Source of the DNA: Tangfeifania diversioriginum
GTDB taxonomy: Bacteria > Bacteroidota > Bacteroidia > Bacteroidales > Prolixibacteraceae
DNA: 64,000 nt
Assembly: GCA_945873105.1 (NCBI GenBank)
Contig: CAMCBW010000019.1
Location: 28,174 to 92,173, forward strand
Direction: 5' to 3'
Every line of letters starts with the position of its first letter. The first letter of the stretch is position 1. The position numbers were made by a program, and so were the translations under genes. Positions 35,374 through 45,668 of the stretch are shown piece after piece. The notes beneath the pieces are model-generated. The model worked only from the letters and a program-made list of their open reading frames with translations, searched no databases and was not told the origin of the DNA.

Positions 35374-37134
35374 TCAATATCCAGGATTTTGCGTTAATTG
35401 CGGCATAATATCCCTTTCTGGGTTGGGGATAGGCAGCAAATATGCTTTTTTATCAAATTTCATTGTTGTAAGAACTCTCGAGAGACCGGCATTATACAGG
35501 TTGTCTAAATTAGGCAACCCATCATCACCGATTGTCGGAGTTAATCCCCAGAACCATAATCCTGGTTTCACCAATATATCCATTATCGGTCCCGTTGGAG
35601 GCACAGCAGTATTGGCATTGGCCACTACATCCAACATGCCGTAAATATTTCCTGTTAATGCTTTTTCCGCCAGACGCCATCTTACTAAATCAAACCAACG
35701 CAATCCCTCGTGCGGAAATTCAACACGTCTTTCGTACCTAACTTCCTTGCGAAGTTGAGCCTGGTTTAATGTTGTGATTTTAGGGTAGGCAGCACTGCTA
35801 TAAGCTCTTGCCCGAACAAGGTTCATGGCATCCAATACACTGGCATCCAATTGATTTAACTCTATTTTAGCCTCTGCATACATTAAAAGCACATCTGCAT
35901 ACCTCATCAGCAACCGGTCCGGATCAGTTTTCAAATCAACATAGCTTAGGTCAATCCCTTTCTTCCAGTATAATCCATTAAAACTGGCCCATTGCACAAT
36001 AGATCTTGTATCGTTATTGGTCCTCAGTGCACCCGTTTTATAGTCCATAATCCGCTTCATGGTAGGATGAGGATTGTATTCAATGTCCAGATGTCTGGAT
36101 CCTGAACTTGGTAACAAACCATCACCATCTGTCAATGATCCAAATGGCACAATTGTCATTGCGCACCGGGGATCCCGGTTTTTGAAAGGATTCCTGGGAT
36201 CAAACAACGGCGACTTATCGATTGGCAGGCCATCTTTGCACTGATATGCTGCCAGTAATTGCCAGGTAGGCTGCTCCTGACCAAAACCTCCCAAAGTTCT
36301 TGGAACAAGTTTCTGAGCAGCCCTTGCAACCAATATCACATCCAGCGCTTTATTGCGGGGAATAGCGAAAACTGTCTCTTTGGAATTTTTCGTGGGTGGC
36401 AAAAAGAGGTCTCCGTAATTTGGATGAAGTGTATATGCACCCAGATCCATACATGCCTTTGATGCAGTTGCCGCAGTTGCATAATCACCCATATACAAAG
36501 CAATCCTTGCTTTATAGGCTAATGCTGCGCCTTTTGTTGCATATCGAAAACCAGTACCATAAGATACAGGCAAATTGGCAATGGCGATATCAAAATATTC
36601 ATAAATCTTCTTTAAAATGTCATTTTTATTGGTCCTGTTTAGTTCATAAGACTCATCAATCGTTAGCGGTTTCTCATAAAATGGAACATCTCCCCAGTTG
36701 GTAATCAGAAAGGAGTAATAACAAGCCCTCAAAAAATTTGCCTCACCCCTAAACTGCTTTTCATCGGCCGGTGATAATGTCTTCTGGTTATCTAACTCCT
36801 GAATGATAACAAGTGAACGGGTAATGCCTTTATATGTATTTGCCCACCAAGTTCTTACGGTGGTATTGTCTGCATCAATTGTACCTGTATTTATTGAAGT
36901 TGTTGTATTTCGTGCCTGCATATCATCTGACCACTCATATTCATCTCCGACAATTAGATCAGGCCAAAAATCTCCCCGGTAACCGTCGTTCAACGACTGT
37001 CTGAATTGCTCATTGTTGGAAAACCAGTTGTCAGAATCTGCCTGATCCAATGATTTAAGATCTAAATTATTGCAAGAAAAAGAACTCATTATTATTGCAA
37101 TAAAAAAGGATAGTTTAAATATATATTTTTTCAT
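35374..37134 (-). CDS. SusD/RagB-family glycan-binding lipoprotein
   Basis: 586 aa outer-surface lipoprotein (lipobox SFSC, residues about 18-21) that lids the SusC channel and binds the glycan. SusD signatures: SLDQADSDNWFSNNEQFRQS, LRACYYSFLITNWGDVPFYE, RYADVLLMYAEAKIEL, RRVEFPHEGLRWFDLVRWRL. 12 bp after the SusC gene at 37147, forming the SusCD pair. Confidence 0.95.
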   Translation of the reverse strand: MKKYIFKLSFFIAIIMSSFSCNNLDLKSLDQADSDNWFSNNEQFRQSLNDGYRGDFWPDLIVGDEYEWSDDMQARNTTTSINTGTIDADNTTVRTWWANTYKGITRSLVIIQELDNQKTLSPADEKQFRGEANFLRACYYSFLITNWGDVPFYEKPLTIDESYELNRTNKNDILKKIYEYFDIAIANLPVSYGTGFRYATKGAALAYKARIALYMGDYATAATASKACMDLGAYTLHPNYGDLFLPPTKNSKETVFAIPRNKALDVILVARAAQKLVPRTLGGFGQEQPTWQLLAAYQCKDGLPIDKSPLFDPRNPFKNRDPRCAMTIVPFGSLTDGDGLLPSSGSRHLDIEYNPHPTMKRIMDYKTGALRTNNDTRSIVQWASFNGLYWKKGIDLSYVDLKTDPDRLLMRYADVLLMYAEAKIELNQLDASVLDAMNLVRARAYSSAAYPKITTLNQAQLRKEVRYERRVEFPHEGLRWFDLVRWRLAEKALTGNIYGMLDVVANANTAVPPTGPIMDILVKPGLWFWGLTPTIGDDGLPNLDNLYNAGLSRVLTTMKFDKKAYLLPIPNPERDIMPQLTQNPGY

Positions 37135-37146
37135 CTTTTAATAATT

Positions 37147-40100
37147 TTAAAATTTAACCTGTAATCCAAAAATCAATGATTTTGTAATCAAATATCCTCC
37201 TCCATATTCAGGATCCCATCCATCGGGATATTGGTCAAAGGAGATCAGGTCATTTGCAGTAACATAAAACCTAACATTACTTAGCTTGACTTTTTGCACA
37301 ATATTTTTTGGTAATGTATATCCCAGGGAAACATTTTTCACCCTGAAATAGGCTCCGCTAATTAAATTAAAATCTGAAAAGGAGTTGTTATTGCCTGCAG
37401 TGGTAAGGCTTAGACGAGGGTATGTAACCCTTAAATTTTGCTCGGCGGAATTGTAGGAGCTCCAATAATTGCCATCGTAGATACTTGGCGGTGACATCCA
37501 TGTCCTTTGGAATGGCTGCCATGCCTGGTTATTTAATTGTGAGGTTTGTTTCCCAATTCCCTGAAATGTAAGACCTAAATCAACTCCTTTGTAATCCAGG
37601 TTAATATTTCCACCGTACTGGTATCTGGGCAAAGATCCACCCAACTCTACCCTGTCGTACGAATTAATTATCATGTCAGGTATTCCGGCAGGCCCGCTTA
37701 GGTCCTTGTATTTTATATCTCCCGGTTTTACTGCTGCAGATGTTTTTGGAGAGGCATCCACCTCTGCCTGGGTTTGGAACAGTCCGTCCACTTGGTATCC
37801 ATACCAGGTCCTATACTCTGTTCCCGCCCTGGATATTGTATTCCCATCAAATAGTTCCTTGCCATTAATATCTCCAATGACAGACTTTGCATCATAGATA
37901 TTGAAGGAGACCGAATAATTCACTTCACCTACATGATCTCTCCATCCGGCCTGTACTTCCCAGCCTTTTGTATCCATGCTACCTACATTGTACCTTGGAT
38001 CCTCGTATCCGATAAGATCAGGAACATTCAGGTCCAATAACATATCTGTGGTTTTTTTGATGAAGTAATCGGCATTAAGCGATAGTTTGTTTTCAAAGAG
38101 ATTGACATCCAAACCAAAATTCAGGGTTGTCGTCGTTTCCCATGTGATATCCTGAATAGCCATTCTCTGCAAAGCTGCTGCTCTCACAGATTGTGAACTT
38201 CCTCCCTGGGAGATCAGTACATTTGTAAAGGCAAGATTGGCAACATACAAATAGTTTCCTAGCCTGTCATTTCCTAAACTACCATAAGAGGAGCGAAGTT
38301 TTAGAAAGGATATGGGTGAATTGAAAGATTCCATAAATTTTTCTTTTGACAATACCCATCCAAGGGAAACCGATGGAAATACTCCCCACCTGTAATCCTG
38401 GTGAAATTTTGAGGATCCATCCGCCCTGGCATTTGCCTGCATGAAATATTTATCGTTGTAATTGTAGGCTAACCTGCCAAAGAATGACCTGTATGCCGAT
38501 TCTGCTACACTGGTTCCATTGTCATAAATGCTGCCAACCGGAGCCTGGCTCATGTAGGGATAATCAGCAGATTCAAATTTAAGCGCCTTTAAAGTCAAAG
38601 CTTCATTTTTCTGATAAAATTCTTCGTATCCAATTACGGCATCAAGGGTATGTCCATTTTTGGAAATGCCGTAATTAACCAATGTGTTGGTTGTTAAGCT
38701 AAACCCTTCTCCCCTCGATTCCCATAGATCATTCGTTAAATGACCTGACAAGTACAAGGGTGGCTGCAAATGATCAGGATCTTTTAATCCCCAATAGGGG
38801 ACTTTTGTACTAAAACTCTTGGAATGATTAAAATTATAGGTTGGAGCCATATTGAAGGATACTTTCATTCCTTTTACCGGCAAAAAGTAGACTCCAATTT
38901 TGCTAAAGAATTTATTCTGATCTGAATTGCTAAAACCGCCAAACTTGTAATAACCGTAAACATTATCCCCTGTTTTCCCGGGCGCTACTTCTCCCCTTTG
39001 GTACATTGGGGCGTAAATGGCCGGCATTTGAATCGCTTCATAAGTCGGATTAACAATGGGAGCCTCCGTTTTTGTAACATTTAAAGAAGCATCCAGCAAC
39101 ACCCCAAATTTATCGGTTATTTTCAGGTCGTTGTTAATACGTCCCGTATATCTGTTGTATTCATAACCATCATACAAGCCGTCCGAGGTTTCATACCCAA
39201 ATGTTGCGACAGTTTTTACGTTTTTTGAACCTCCGGTAAAATTTAAAGTATGCCTTTTTGTCTGAGAATTATCTTTAATAATTAGATCAGCCCAGTCAAC
39301 ATTCGGGTACTGATCCGGATCCAAAGCATTATTAGACAAATAATTTTTAACATAATCTTCGGCGTATAAACTAAACTTGCTACTGGCCCCATCATTGTAA
39401 GCTTGTTCATTGCTCATCTCCATGTGTCGGATAGCACCAACATTTGATGGCATTCTTGTGGGTGTATTGATAACATATTCCAGATTATACTGAGCAGAAA
39501 AATTTCCTTCTTTTGCTCTTTTTGTCGTTACGATAATGACCCCTGCCGCTGCTCTTGAACCATAGATGGCAGAAGCGGCTGCATCTTTCAAAAAGGTAAT
39601 TGTTTCAACATCTGCCGGATTGATATCATTGATACTTGCATATGGTATATCATCAACCAGGATTAGCGGGTCACTGCTACCTGCCAACGTTGTAATACCC
39701 CTGATTCGCAGTGAGCTTTCCGCACCGGGAACTGATGAATTTCTTGTTGAGGTTACTCCTGCAACGGCTCCCTGCAGGGCTGTTGACAGATTCGTAACGC
39801 TTCTTTTGGAGACGTCGGATCCTTGCACAGTAGAAACAGAACCTGTTATGTTTTTCTTGACCTGCGTTCCATAACCCACGACAACCACATCCTCCAGGTT
39901 GACCACATCCTCCATGAGTACGATTGACAATTCGGTTTTCGCTCCAGGTTTAATCTCCTGGCTTGTGTAGCCGATAAAAGAGACTACAAGTATTGCACCA
40001 GGCGAAGAAACAGCGATTGAAAAAAATCCATCTGTATTTGTATTGGCCCCGTTTGTCGTCCCTTTTTCAACAATGTTAACTCCTGGAATTGCTGCACCGC

Positions 40101-40263
40101 TTTTATCGGTGACTTTTCCTGAAATCTGCTTCTGGGCAGAAGTGATCGTTTGCGGAGAATCAAAGAGGATATCGGCGAAAAGTTGTGTTGAACTTAACAA
40201 CAAAACAAGAGCCAATAAGATACTCATTCGATTCCCGAAAAGGAACTGTTTTTTTTGTTTCAT
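37147..40263 (-). CDS. SusC/RagA-family TonB-dependent receptor
   Basis: 1038 aa outer-membrane channel. Signal (ILLALVLLLSSTQLFA), carboxypeptidase-regulatory-like domain (ISGKVTDKSGAAIPGVNIVE), TonB box/plug (VVGYGTQVKKNITGSVST, LRIRGITTLAGSSDPLILVD, FLKDAAASAIYGSRAAAGVI) and barrel to the terminal aromatic (KSLIFGLQVKF). Unlike the receptor at 1-2752 it has no STN domain and no adjacent sigma/FecR, so it is probably regulated transcriptionally by the ROK protein. Confidence 0.96.
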   Translation of the reverse strand: MKQKKQFLFGNRMSILLALVLLLSSTQLFADILFDSPQTITSAQKQISGKVTDKSGAAIPGVNIVEKGTTNGANTNTDGFFSIAVSSPGAILVVSFIGYTSQEIKPGAKTELSIVLMEDVVNLEDVVVVGYGTQVKKNITGSVSTVQGSDVSKRSVTNLSTALQGAVAGVTSTRNSSVPGAESSLRIRGITTLAGSSDPLILVDDIPYASINDINPADVETITFLKDAAASAIYGSRAAAGVIIVTTKRAKEGNFSAQYNLEYVINTPTRMPSNVGAIRHMEMSNEQAYNDGASSKFSLYAEDYVKNYLSNNALDPDQYPNVDWADLIIKDNSQTKRHTLNFTGGSKNVKTVATFGYETSDGLYDGYEYNRYTGRINNDLKITDKFGVLLDASLNVTKTEAPIVNPTYEAIQMPAIYAPMYQRGEVAPGKTGDNVYGYYKFGGFSNSDQNKFFSKIGVYFLPVKGMKVSFNMAPTYNFNHSKSFSTKVPYWGLKDPDHLQPPLYLSGHLTNDLWESRGEGFSLTTNTLVNYGISKNGHTLDAVIGYEEFYQKNEALTLKALKFESADYPYMSQAPVGSIYDNGTSVAESAYRSFFGRLAYNYNDKYFMQANARADGSSKFHQDYRWGVFPSVSLGWVLSKEKFMESFNSPISFLKLRSSYGSLGNDRLGNYLYVANLAFTNVLISQGGSSQSVRAAALQRMAIQDITWETTTTLNFGLDVNLFENKLSLNADYFIKKTTDMLLDLNVPDLIGYEDPRYNVGSMDTKGWEVQAGWRDHVGEVNYSVSFNIYDAKSVIGDINGKELFDGNTISRAGTEYRTWYGYQVDGLFQTQAEVDASPKTSAAVKPGDIKYKDLSGPAGIPDMIINSYDRVELGGSLPRYQYGGNINLDYKGVDLGLTFQGIGKQTSQLNNQAWQPFQRTWMSPPSIYDGNYWSSYNSAEQNLRVTYPRLSLTTAGNNNSFSDFNLISGAYFRVKNVSLGYTLPKNIVQKVKLSNVRFYVTANDLISFDQYPDGWDPEYGGGYLITKSLIFGLQVKF

Positions 40264-40367
40264 TTTTTTTGTTTTAGTGAATTAATTAATTTATAATCAG
40301 TCATATATTGAACTTTATTCGTGCCGTTAAATTGATTGTCCAACGGCTTAAAGCATATTTCTTACAT

Positions 40368-41702
40368 TTAATTTTTAGTTCTAAACATTGATGGCATTCC
40401 TATGCTTACTTCCTTGAACCATTCACGATGATTTTCTTCTAGGCTATCCGCATAAGCGGGATAATCCTTGATTAAGTTTTTGACCTCTCTGATATCTTCG
40501 TGAAGGTTAAATAATTCAAGTCCTTTATCTCCCGCTCCAACCAGTTTCCAAACGCCCTTGCGGACGGCCCATTGACCATCCATTTCCCAGTGCAGCGTTC
40601 TCTCCTGAATTTTGTTATTCTTAAATAACAGATCCGAAATATCAACACCATCCATCGGTAGCGAATTTGGCATCTTCGCACCCGCCAAGGCTGCAAATGT
40701 TGGAAACATGTCCATCACCACAGCGGTTTCATGGCAAACAGTTCCTGCAGGAATTTTTCCGGGATAACAGGCTAGGAAGGGTACCCGATGACCCCCTTCC
40801 AGCACTTTCCCTTTTCCTCCTTTTAATATCCCCGAATCAGTAAAGCCACGGGGATATGCTGGACCATTGTCTGAACAAAAGATGAGCAGTGTCTTCTTTT
40901 CCAGATGATTGTCCTGAAGCGCTTTCCTGATCCTGCCAACAGATTCATCAAGGATCTCAATTTGCTCCCTGTAATTTTCTACCGGAGACTTTGCCGAATT
41001 AACACCGCGTCCCTGCCAAGGCTCATGAGGAGCCTCCTGCGCTACATAGAGGAAAAATGGCTCCTTCTGGTGTTTCTCAATGAAATCAACCGAATAATCG
41101 GATAACAAGTCTGTCGAATATCCATCCTCGTTTTTAATTGTTTTTCCGTTCCACCAGTCAAGTTCTTTTAAACCAAAAAGTGCCTTGTGTGTATGATAAT
41201 CAACGTTACCTCCAAGGTATCCCCGGAATTCGTCAAAGCCGAAATTCATGGGATGAAATATAAAGTCGTATCCAAGGTGCCATTTCCCTATTAGTCCGGT
41301 TCTATACCCCGCTTGCTTTAGAACCCTGGCAATAGTAACCTCATCCAGGGAAATTCCCCATGCCCACCTTTGTTTGATATTTGCTTTCCGCTGCTCCTGA
41401 AAGACAGGGGACAGTTGAGCATCATCAACCCAGGCGGCCCGCTCAGCATAACGACCGGTCATCAGGGAGGCACGGGTTGGGGTACAGAAAACATGGCTAT
41501 GGTAGTCAGTAAAACGCAGACCATCCTGCGCAAGCCGATCGATATTTGGCGTACGAATGCCAGTATTCCCGTAACATCCCAATGACGAATAACCAAGGTC
41601 ATCGGCCATGATAAAGACAATATTGGGTCTATCCGTTTGCGCGACTGCAGGTACGGCACAAACAGATGTGAACACCAAGCCAAGAATACTTTTAATCATC
41701 AT
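40368..41702 (-). CDS. periplasmic sulfatase (S1 family)
   Basis: 444 aa with signal peptide (MMIKSILGLVFTSVCAVPAV). NIVFIMADDLGYSSLGCYGN, formylglycine motif C-T-P-T-R in HVFCTPTRASLMTGRYAER, GLIGKWHLGYD, LIFCSDNGPAYPRG. Arylsulfatase-A-like. It sits between the FAD oxidoreductase (29 bp) and SusC (104 bp), so it is expressed with the uptake genes. With the two sulfatases at 29951 and 31335 the locus has three diverged sulfatases, implying several sulfate positions on the substrate. Confidence 0.94.
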   Translation of the reverse strand: MMIKSILGLVFTSVCAVPAVAQTDRPNIVFIMADDLGYSSLGCYGNTGIRTPNIDRLAQDGLRFTDYHSHVFCTPTRASLMTGRYAERAAWVDDAQLSPVFQEQRKANIKQRWAWGISLDEVTIARVLKQAGYRTGLIGKWHLGYDFIFHPMNFGFDEFRGYLGGNVDYHTHKALFGLKELDWWNGKTIKNEDGYSTDLLSDYSVDFIEKHQKEPFFLYVAQEAPHEPWQGRGVNSAKSPVENYREQIEILDESVGRIRKALQDNHLEKKTLLIFCSDNGPAYPRGFTDSGILKGGKGKVLEGGHRVPFLACYPGKIPAGTVCHETAVVMDMFPTFAALAGAKMPNSLPMDGVDISDLLFKNNKIQERTLHWEMDGQWAVRKGVWKLVGAGDKGLELFNLHEDIREVKNLIKDYPAYADSLEENHREWFKEVSIGMPSMFRTKN

Positions 41703-41731
41703 TTAATTATCGTATAAATAATTATCAATTT

Positions 41732-43987
41732 TTATGAGAATACCCGTATGGCATAAACATGTGCACGATTCAATCCATTCGTGGCTAATATCTCCAAACG
41801 GATAGATTTCACTTCCTTCAGAACGCAAGGATGCTTGCGTAATCGTTGATAGTTGGTTTTAATTTCTTCGATCAAAGTTTTGTTTCCCTGACGATCAGAA
41901 GCCCACAAGCGATAATGTTTGACGATGGATGGAAGAACATTGTTCTTGTATCCTCCCCATCGCTGTTTAAAATGAAAATCAAGGTTGCTATCAAAAATCA
42001 GATGAATTTCTTTGGGAGAATGAAGTGTATCCCAGCTTAGTTCAATCCATTCAGGTTTACTGAAGTCAGTGTTTTCACTTGCCCACAAATTGGGTTGGTC
42101 TGTTGGCCGCGCGTAATCATTGATTACATTTTCAGGATTATAGACCGGCTGTGATGGATGTACCTGAAAGCAGAGAGCCTGATTCATAAATTCACCTTCC
42201 GCATACAATCCGGCTTTTCCTGTATGCCATTTTGAAGAAGGATCAGGGCGAATAGGATCGACAGGCCGAATGGAGTATTTACTTGTACCAACATTGGCTT
42301 TACCGATATGCAAAGCTATTTCGGCATTGCTTTTTAACACCAGGAAATGCCAACCTTGGCGAGCTATTTTACATCCTGCAGGAATGCTCACCCATTGCAA
42401 TTCATCCTTTTTAACCGGCACTTTACCTGACCATATAAGATCGGTTGGGAAAGTGGATTTAGTCTCCGGTCCCTGGAATAATTCTACCTCTAAAACACTG
42501 TTCTCCAAAGCATCAAGGTAAATGTCTATACTTTCTAGCCGGTCTGTTACAGCAGGAAACAATAACATTTTATCTTCCTTCAGTAATTCAATTGCATATG
42601 AATCCAATACATCAGGAGATGACAATACCGATGAAGCAGTGACTTTCGCTGTTGACGCTATATCATCAGGTAAAGCTATTGGCCAGTCATGAAGATGGTG
42701 GTCATTCTTGATTAAGTCGTTTTGCACATTTGCTATCAACTTGCTTTGTACTATTTGACGGGGTAACTGTTTTTGTTTGACGCAAATAGCAGCAGCCATA
42801 CCAACGGCCTCACCCAATTGAGCTGTTGTAAACATGACCCTGGTACTTGAAAGCGCATAATGAGTGGCACTAATATTTCTTCCGGCCATAAAAAGGTTAT
42901 TGATATGCCGGGAGTAAAGACTTCTTAGTGGAATATTGTATGGCGAAGGATGATAGGTATGATAAGAGCCAAGCTCATAATCGTAAAATCCTTTGGGTGG
43001 ATGATGGTCAAATCCCCAACCTCCGAAAGCAACAGCATCATCAAAATGTCTTGGTGGCTCAATATCTCCCATGGAAAGAATATAATCACCTTCTAAACGT
43101 CTCGATTCACGCTTTGCTGCAATTGGACCAACCCAGTCCAATTCATAATTAACCAGCTCTTCTTTTAAGGATGACTTGTTTTTTAAATAATCCCATGTTG
43201 CCAAAGCTATTTCTCTGGCACCTTCAAAAATATTTGCCGTATCATGCACTGTATCTGTATTTCCACCTATTTCTATCCACCAGTAACCTCCGTTGTTTTT
43301 ATAGAAATCTTGTGTAACCGGGCGTGTAGAATTAAAATGTTGGTGATTTAAATCGAGTTTAATCCATTCTGGCTTAATAAATGGTTTAGGGCTCCCGGTA
43401 TCAATTGTATGGAATTGCACGCTACCTCCCATGCAAAATGGTTGTGCTTCCTCTTCACACATCGATTCATTGAATTCGCTTTTTGCTTCGACGCCAATTC
43501 TGAAAGGGGCACCAGCCAAAGCGCCAACAGTAGCATCGCCTGTACAATCAGCAAAAAATGGGGCAGTAAATGTATGCCATATTTCCGATCCGGAGGTATA
43601 CCCTTTTACGCACTTGATCTGGTTGGTAGCTGAATCGACTTCAACTTCATTTACAATGGTATTAAAAAAGCAACTAAGGTTTTGCTCTGCTTTTACCAAA
43701 CCATTTAAAACAATGTCAAAGCCTTCATAACTAAAACTTGGATTGTCGTGCAAATTTTTTAAATAGATCTCTTCAATCATTCCTGTTTCTCTGGAGTACA
43801 AGAAATTGCAGTTATCGGCGCCTACCGGAGTAACACGAATTTCCTTACTGGCATTACCGCCCAAAACCGGTCTGTCTTGAATCAAAGCAGTTTTTACGCC
43901 GGCTCTGGCAGAAGTAACAGCAGCCAGAAGTCCTGCAAAACCACCTCCTACTACGACAAATTCGAAATTGTGACTTATGTTTTTCAT
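41732..43987 (-). CDS. FAD-dependent oxidoreductase with C-terminal beta domain
   Basis: 751 aa. The N-terminal FAD-binding domain of the PF12831 type is shown by FVVVGGGFAGLLAAVTSARA and DRPVLGGNASKEIRV, and later AGRNISATHYALSSTRVMFT and GEAVGMAAAI. From about residue 450 a beta-rich region (LDALENSVLEVELFQGPETK, WIELSWDTLHSPKEIHLIFD) looks like a sandwich domain. No signal peptide, so cytoplasmic. Such proteins recur in polysaccharide loci; the natural substrate is not known to me. 21 bp after the rhamnose-mutarotase gene. Confidence 0.88.
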   Translation of the reverse strand: MKNISHNFEFVVVGGGFAGLLAAVTSARAGVKTALIQDRPVLGGNASKEIRVTPVGADNCNFLYSRETGMIEEIYLKNLHDNPSFSYEGFDIVLNGLVKAEQNLSCFFNTIVNEVEVDSATNQIKCVKGYTSGSEIWHTFTAPFFADCTGDATVGALAGAPFRIGVEAKSEFNESMCEEEAQPFCMGGSVQFHTIDTGSPKPFIKPEWIKLDLNHQHFNSTRPVTQDFYKNNGGYWWIEIGGNTDTVHDTANIFEGAREIALATWDYLKNKSSLKEELVNYELDWVGPIAAKRESRRLEGDYILSMGDIEPPRHFDDAVAFGGWGFDHHPPKGFYDYELGSYHTYHPSPYNIPLRSLYSRHINNLFMAGRNISATHYALSSTRVMFTTAQLGEAVGMAAAICVKQKQLPRQIVQSKLIANVQNDLIKNDHHLHDWPIALPDDIASTAKVTASSVLSSPDVLDSYAIELLKEDKMLLFPAVTDRLESIDIYLDALENSVLEVELFQGPETKSTFPTDLIWSGKVPVKKDELQWVSIPAGCKIARQGWHFLVLKSNAEIALHIGKANVGTSKYSIRPVDPIRPDPSSKWHTGKAGLYAEGEFMNQALCFQVHPSQPVYNPENVINDYARPTDQPNLWASENTDFSKPEWIELSWDTLHSPKEIHLIFDSNLDFHFKQRWGGYKNNVLPSIVKHYRLWASDRQGNKTLIEEIKTNYQRLRKHPCVLKEVKSIRLEILATNGLNRAHVYAIRVFS

Positions 43988-44008
43988 TTATATTCTAACT
44001 CGTTGTGT

Positions 44009-44392
44009 TTAATAATTATAATAGATCCTATCCATAACTTTCCATCCTTTCTGGTCGGGAAGGATTCCTTCCTGCATAGGATTACATAGTTCAAGCCATT
44101 TCATATTTTCAGGTTCAGCATCCAATTTTGCCATATCCCCGTCCAGATCATTGCCCCAGTACTCGTAATATCCAAACTCATACCATTCGCCATCGGCAAG
44201 CTGTACCATAAAAATTGAGAAATTGCGCATATTGTATTTAGTCAGTAAATGGCGAACACCGGAATTGCTATCGGCATGTAAATTCTTATACTCTTCAATC
44301 CTCTCTTTTTTTACTTTCACAACCATGCCAACACGTTTTATATATTTATGCCAATTCTGGTCAATACCTTTCTCATAATGGCTACAGTTCAT
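44009..44392 (-). CDS. L-rhamnose mutarotase family protein
   Basis: 127 aa from ATG 44392 (an upstream TTG at 44398 is less likely). Family signature: YIKRVGMVVKVKKERIEEYK, RNFSIFMVQLADGEWYEFGY, YEYWGNDLDGDMAKLDAEPE, MKWLELCNPMQ. Interconverts anomers of L-rhamnose; homologues also act on L-fucose. With RbsD in the same operon this points to a 6-deoxysugar product. Confidence 0.9.
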   Translation of the reverse strand: MNCSHYEKGIDQNWHKYIKRVGMVVKVKKERIEEYKNLHADSNSGVRHLLTKYNMRNFSIFMVQLADGEWYEFGYYEYWGNDLDGDMAKLDAEPENMKWLELCNPMQEGILPDQKGWKVMDRIYYNY

Positions 44393-44487
44393 ATGCAATT
44401 ATTGTATTAGTCTTTTAAATCTCAAATTTTCATTATTTAATACCCTTATTGGTCTATCAGGTAATATTCTACCCACACAAACTACTA

Positions 44488-45654
44488 TTAAAGCGGTAAA
44501 TCAACAGCTGTGGCTTTCCATATTTTATAAAACGCTGCAGCAGCAAAGCTAAACTTGTAGTAGTCTTCCTTTGTCTCAAAAATCTGGGTGTCATTCCAGA
44601 GTGCGTCCCTATCATGCCCAAACAAACGGGCTTCCGGCCAGAAAAATACTTGTCCCCAAATCAGACGGTTATTTGTATTTATTCCGGGATTTTCTGATGT
44701 ACCATCACCATTGATCGCCTCAAAATGCTTTTGGCTAAGTCCATTTTTAGTAGCTGTCATCAGGTTCGATTTGATCCATTCCGAACGTTCAGCCATTGCT
44801 ACATAACCAACTTTACTTTTCTCCCTTTGGTGCGCCCATGCAAGGCAGACTTCAGGTGGAGTCATTCCTGATTCTTTAGCGATTTGCAGAATTATTGGAT
44901 GTAGCATGTCTTCCTGGTGTTCTGCAAAACGGTCTCGTCCAGGACGACGTGGCGAACCTAAAGACATATAGCCTGAAGGAACTATTTGATTATCAATGAA
45001 AAAATTTACCAACTCTTGTTGCTGGAACAAAGGATGTAACTCCATTTGATTGTAAACGGGCCGGTTGAAGTCATTGGTATCCCGAAGCAAGAGCTCCATG
45101 GTTTTTCTTGTTTGGTTGGATGTGCCGATATTTCTGACTTTACCACTTTTTTTAAGCTCTGTCATCTTCTCCCAAACTTTCATGAAGGACTCGTGTATGT
45201 AGGGTACAGCATGATCATTTTTAGCATCACCAGCAGAACCGGGAACATGAAAATTGGGCCAGGGCCAGTGTACCACATACATGTCGAGCGTTTCGAGCCC
45301 CAGCATTCTCAAGGAATCCTCGCAAGCAGGAATAACATCTTCGGGGTTCATGTGCTTGTTCCAAAGCTTTGACAGCACAAACAGTTCCTCTCTTTTTACA
45401 TAACCCAGTTTGATCGCTTTTGCAATGGCCCGTCCGACAACCTCTTCATTTTGATAGGCAGTTGCACAATCGATGTGTCTGTACCCCAAACGAATTGATT
45501 CTACTACAATCTCTTCCATCATCTCAACCAGATCAGGATTGTCGGAATGAAAAGTTCCCATTGCAGCCTGAGGCATGAGCGTTCCATCGGGCAGCACAAG
45601 TTGTGTAACTGTTGTCGGATTAATTGGTTCCATGTTAATATTCAATAAGTTCAT
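44488..45654 (-). CDS. aldo/keto reductase with C-terminal extension
   Basis: 388 aa. Catalytic tetrad: Asp/Tyr in YRHIDCATAYQNEEVVG, Lys in FVLSKLWNKH, His in VVHWPWP. The core ends near residue 320; about 65 further residues (LIWGQVFFWPEARLFGHDRD) are not in the standard fold and may cap the active site. 14 bp after the PfkB kinase gene. Not closely similar to the 19883 reductase. Probably reduces an aldose, keto sugar or lactaldehyde in deoxysugar catabolism. Confidence 0.9.
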   Translation of the reverse strand: MNLLNINMEPINPTTVTQLVLPDGTLMPQAAMGTFHSDNPDLVEMMEEIVVESIRLGYRHIDCATAYQNEEVVGRAIAKAIKLGYVKREELFVLSKLWNKHMNPEDVIPACEDSLRMLGLETLDMYVVHWPWPNFHVPGSAGDAKNDHAVPYIHESFMKVWEKMTELKKSGKVRNIGTSNQTRKTMELLLRDTNDFNRPVYNQMELHPLFQQQELVNFFIDNQIVPSGYMSLGSPRRPGRDRFAEHQEDMLHPIILQIAKESGMTPPEVCLAWAHQREKSKVGYVAMAERSEWIKSNLMTATKNGLSQKHFEAINGDGTSENPGINTNNRLIWGQVFFWPEARLFGHDRDALWNDTQIFETKEDYYKFSFAAAAFYKIWKATAVDLPL

Positions 45655-45668
45655 CGGTATGTGTTTAT

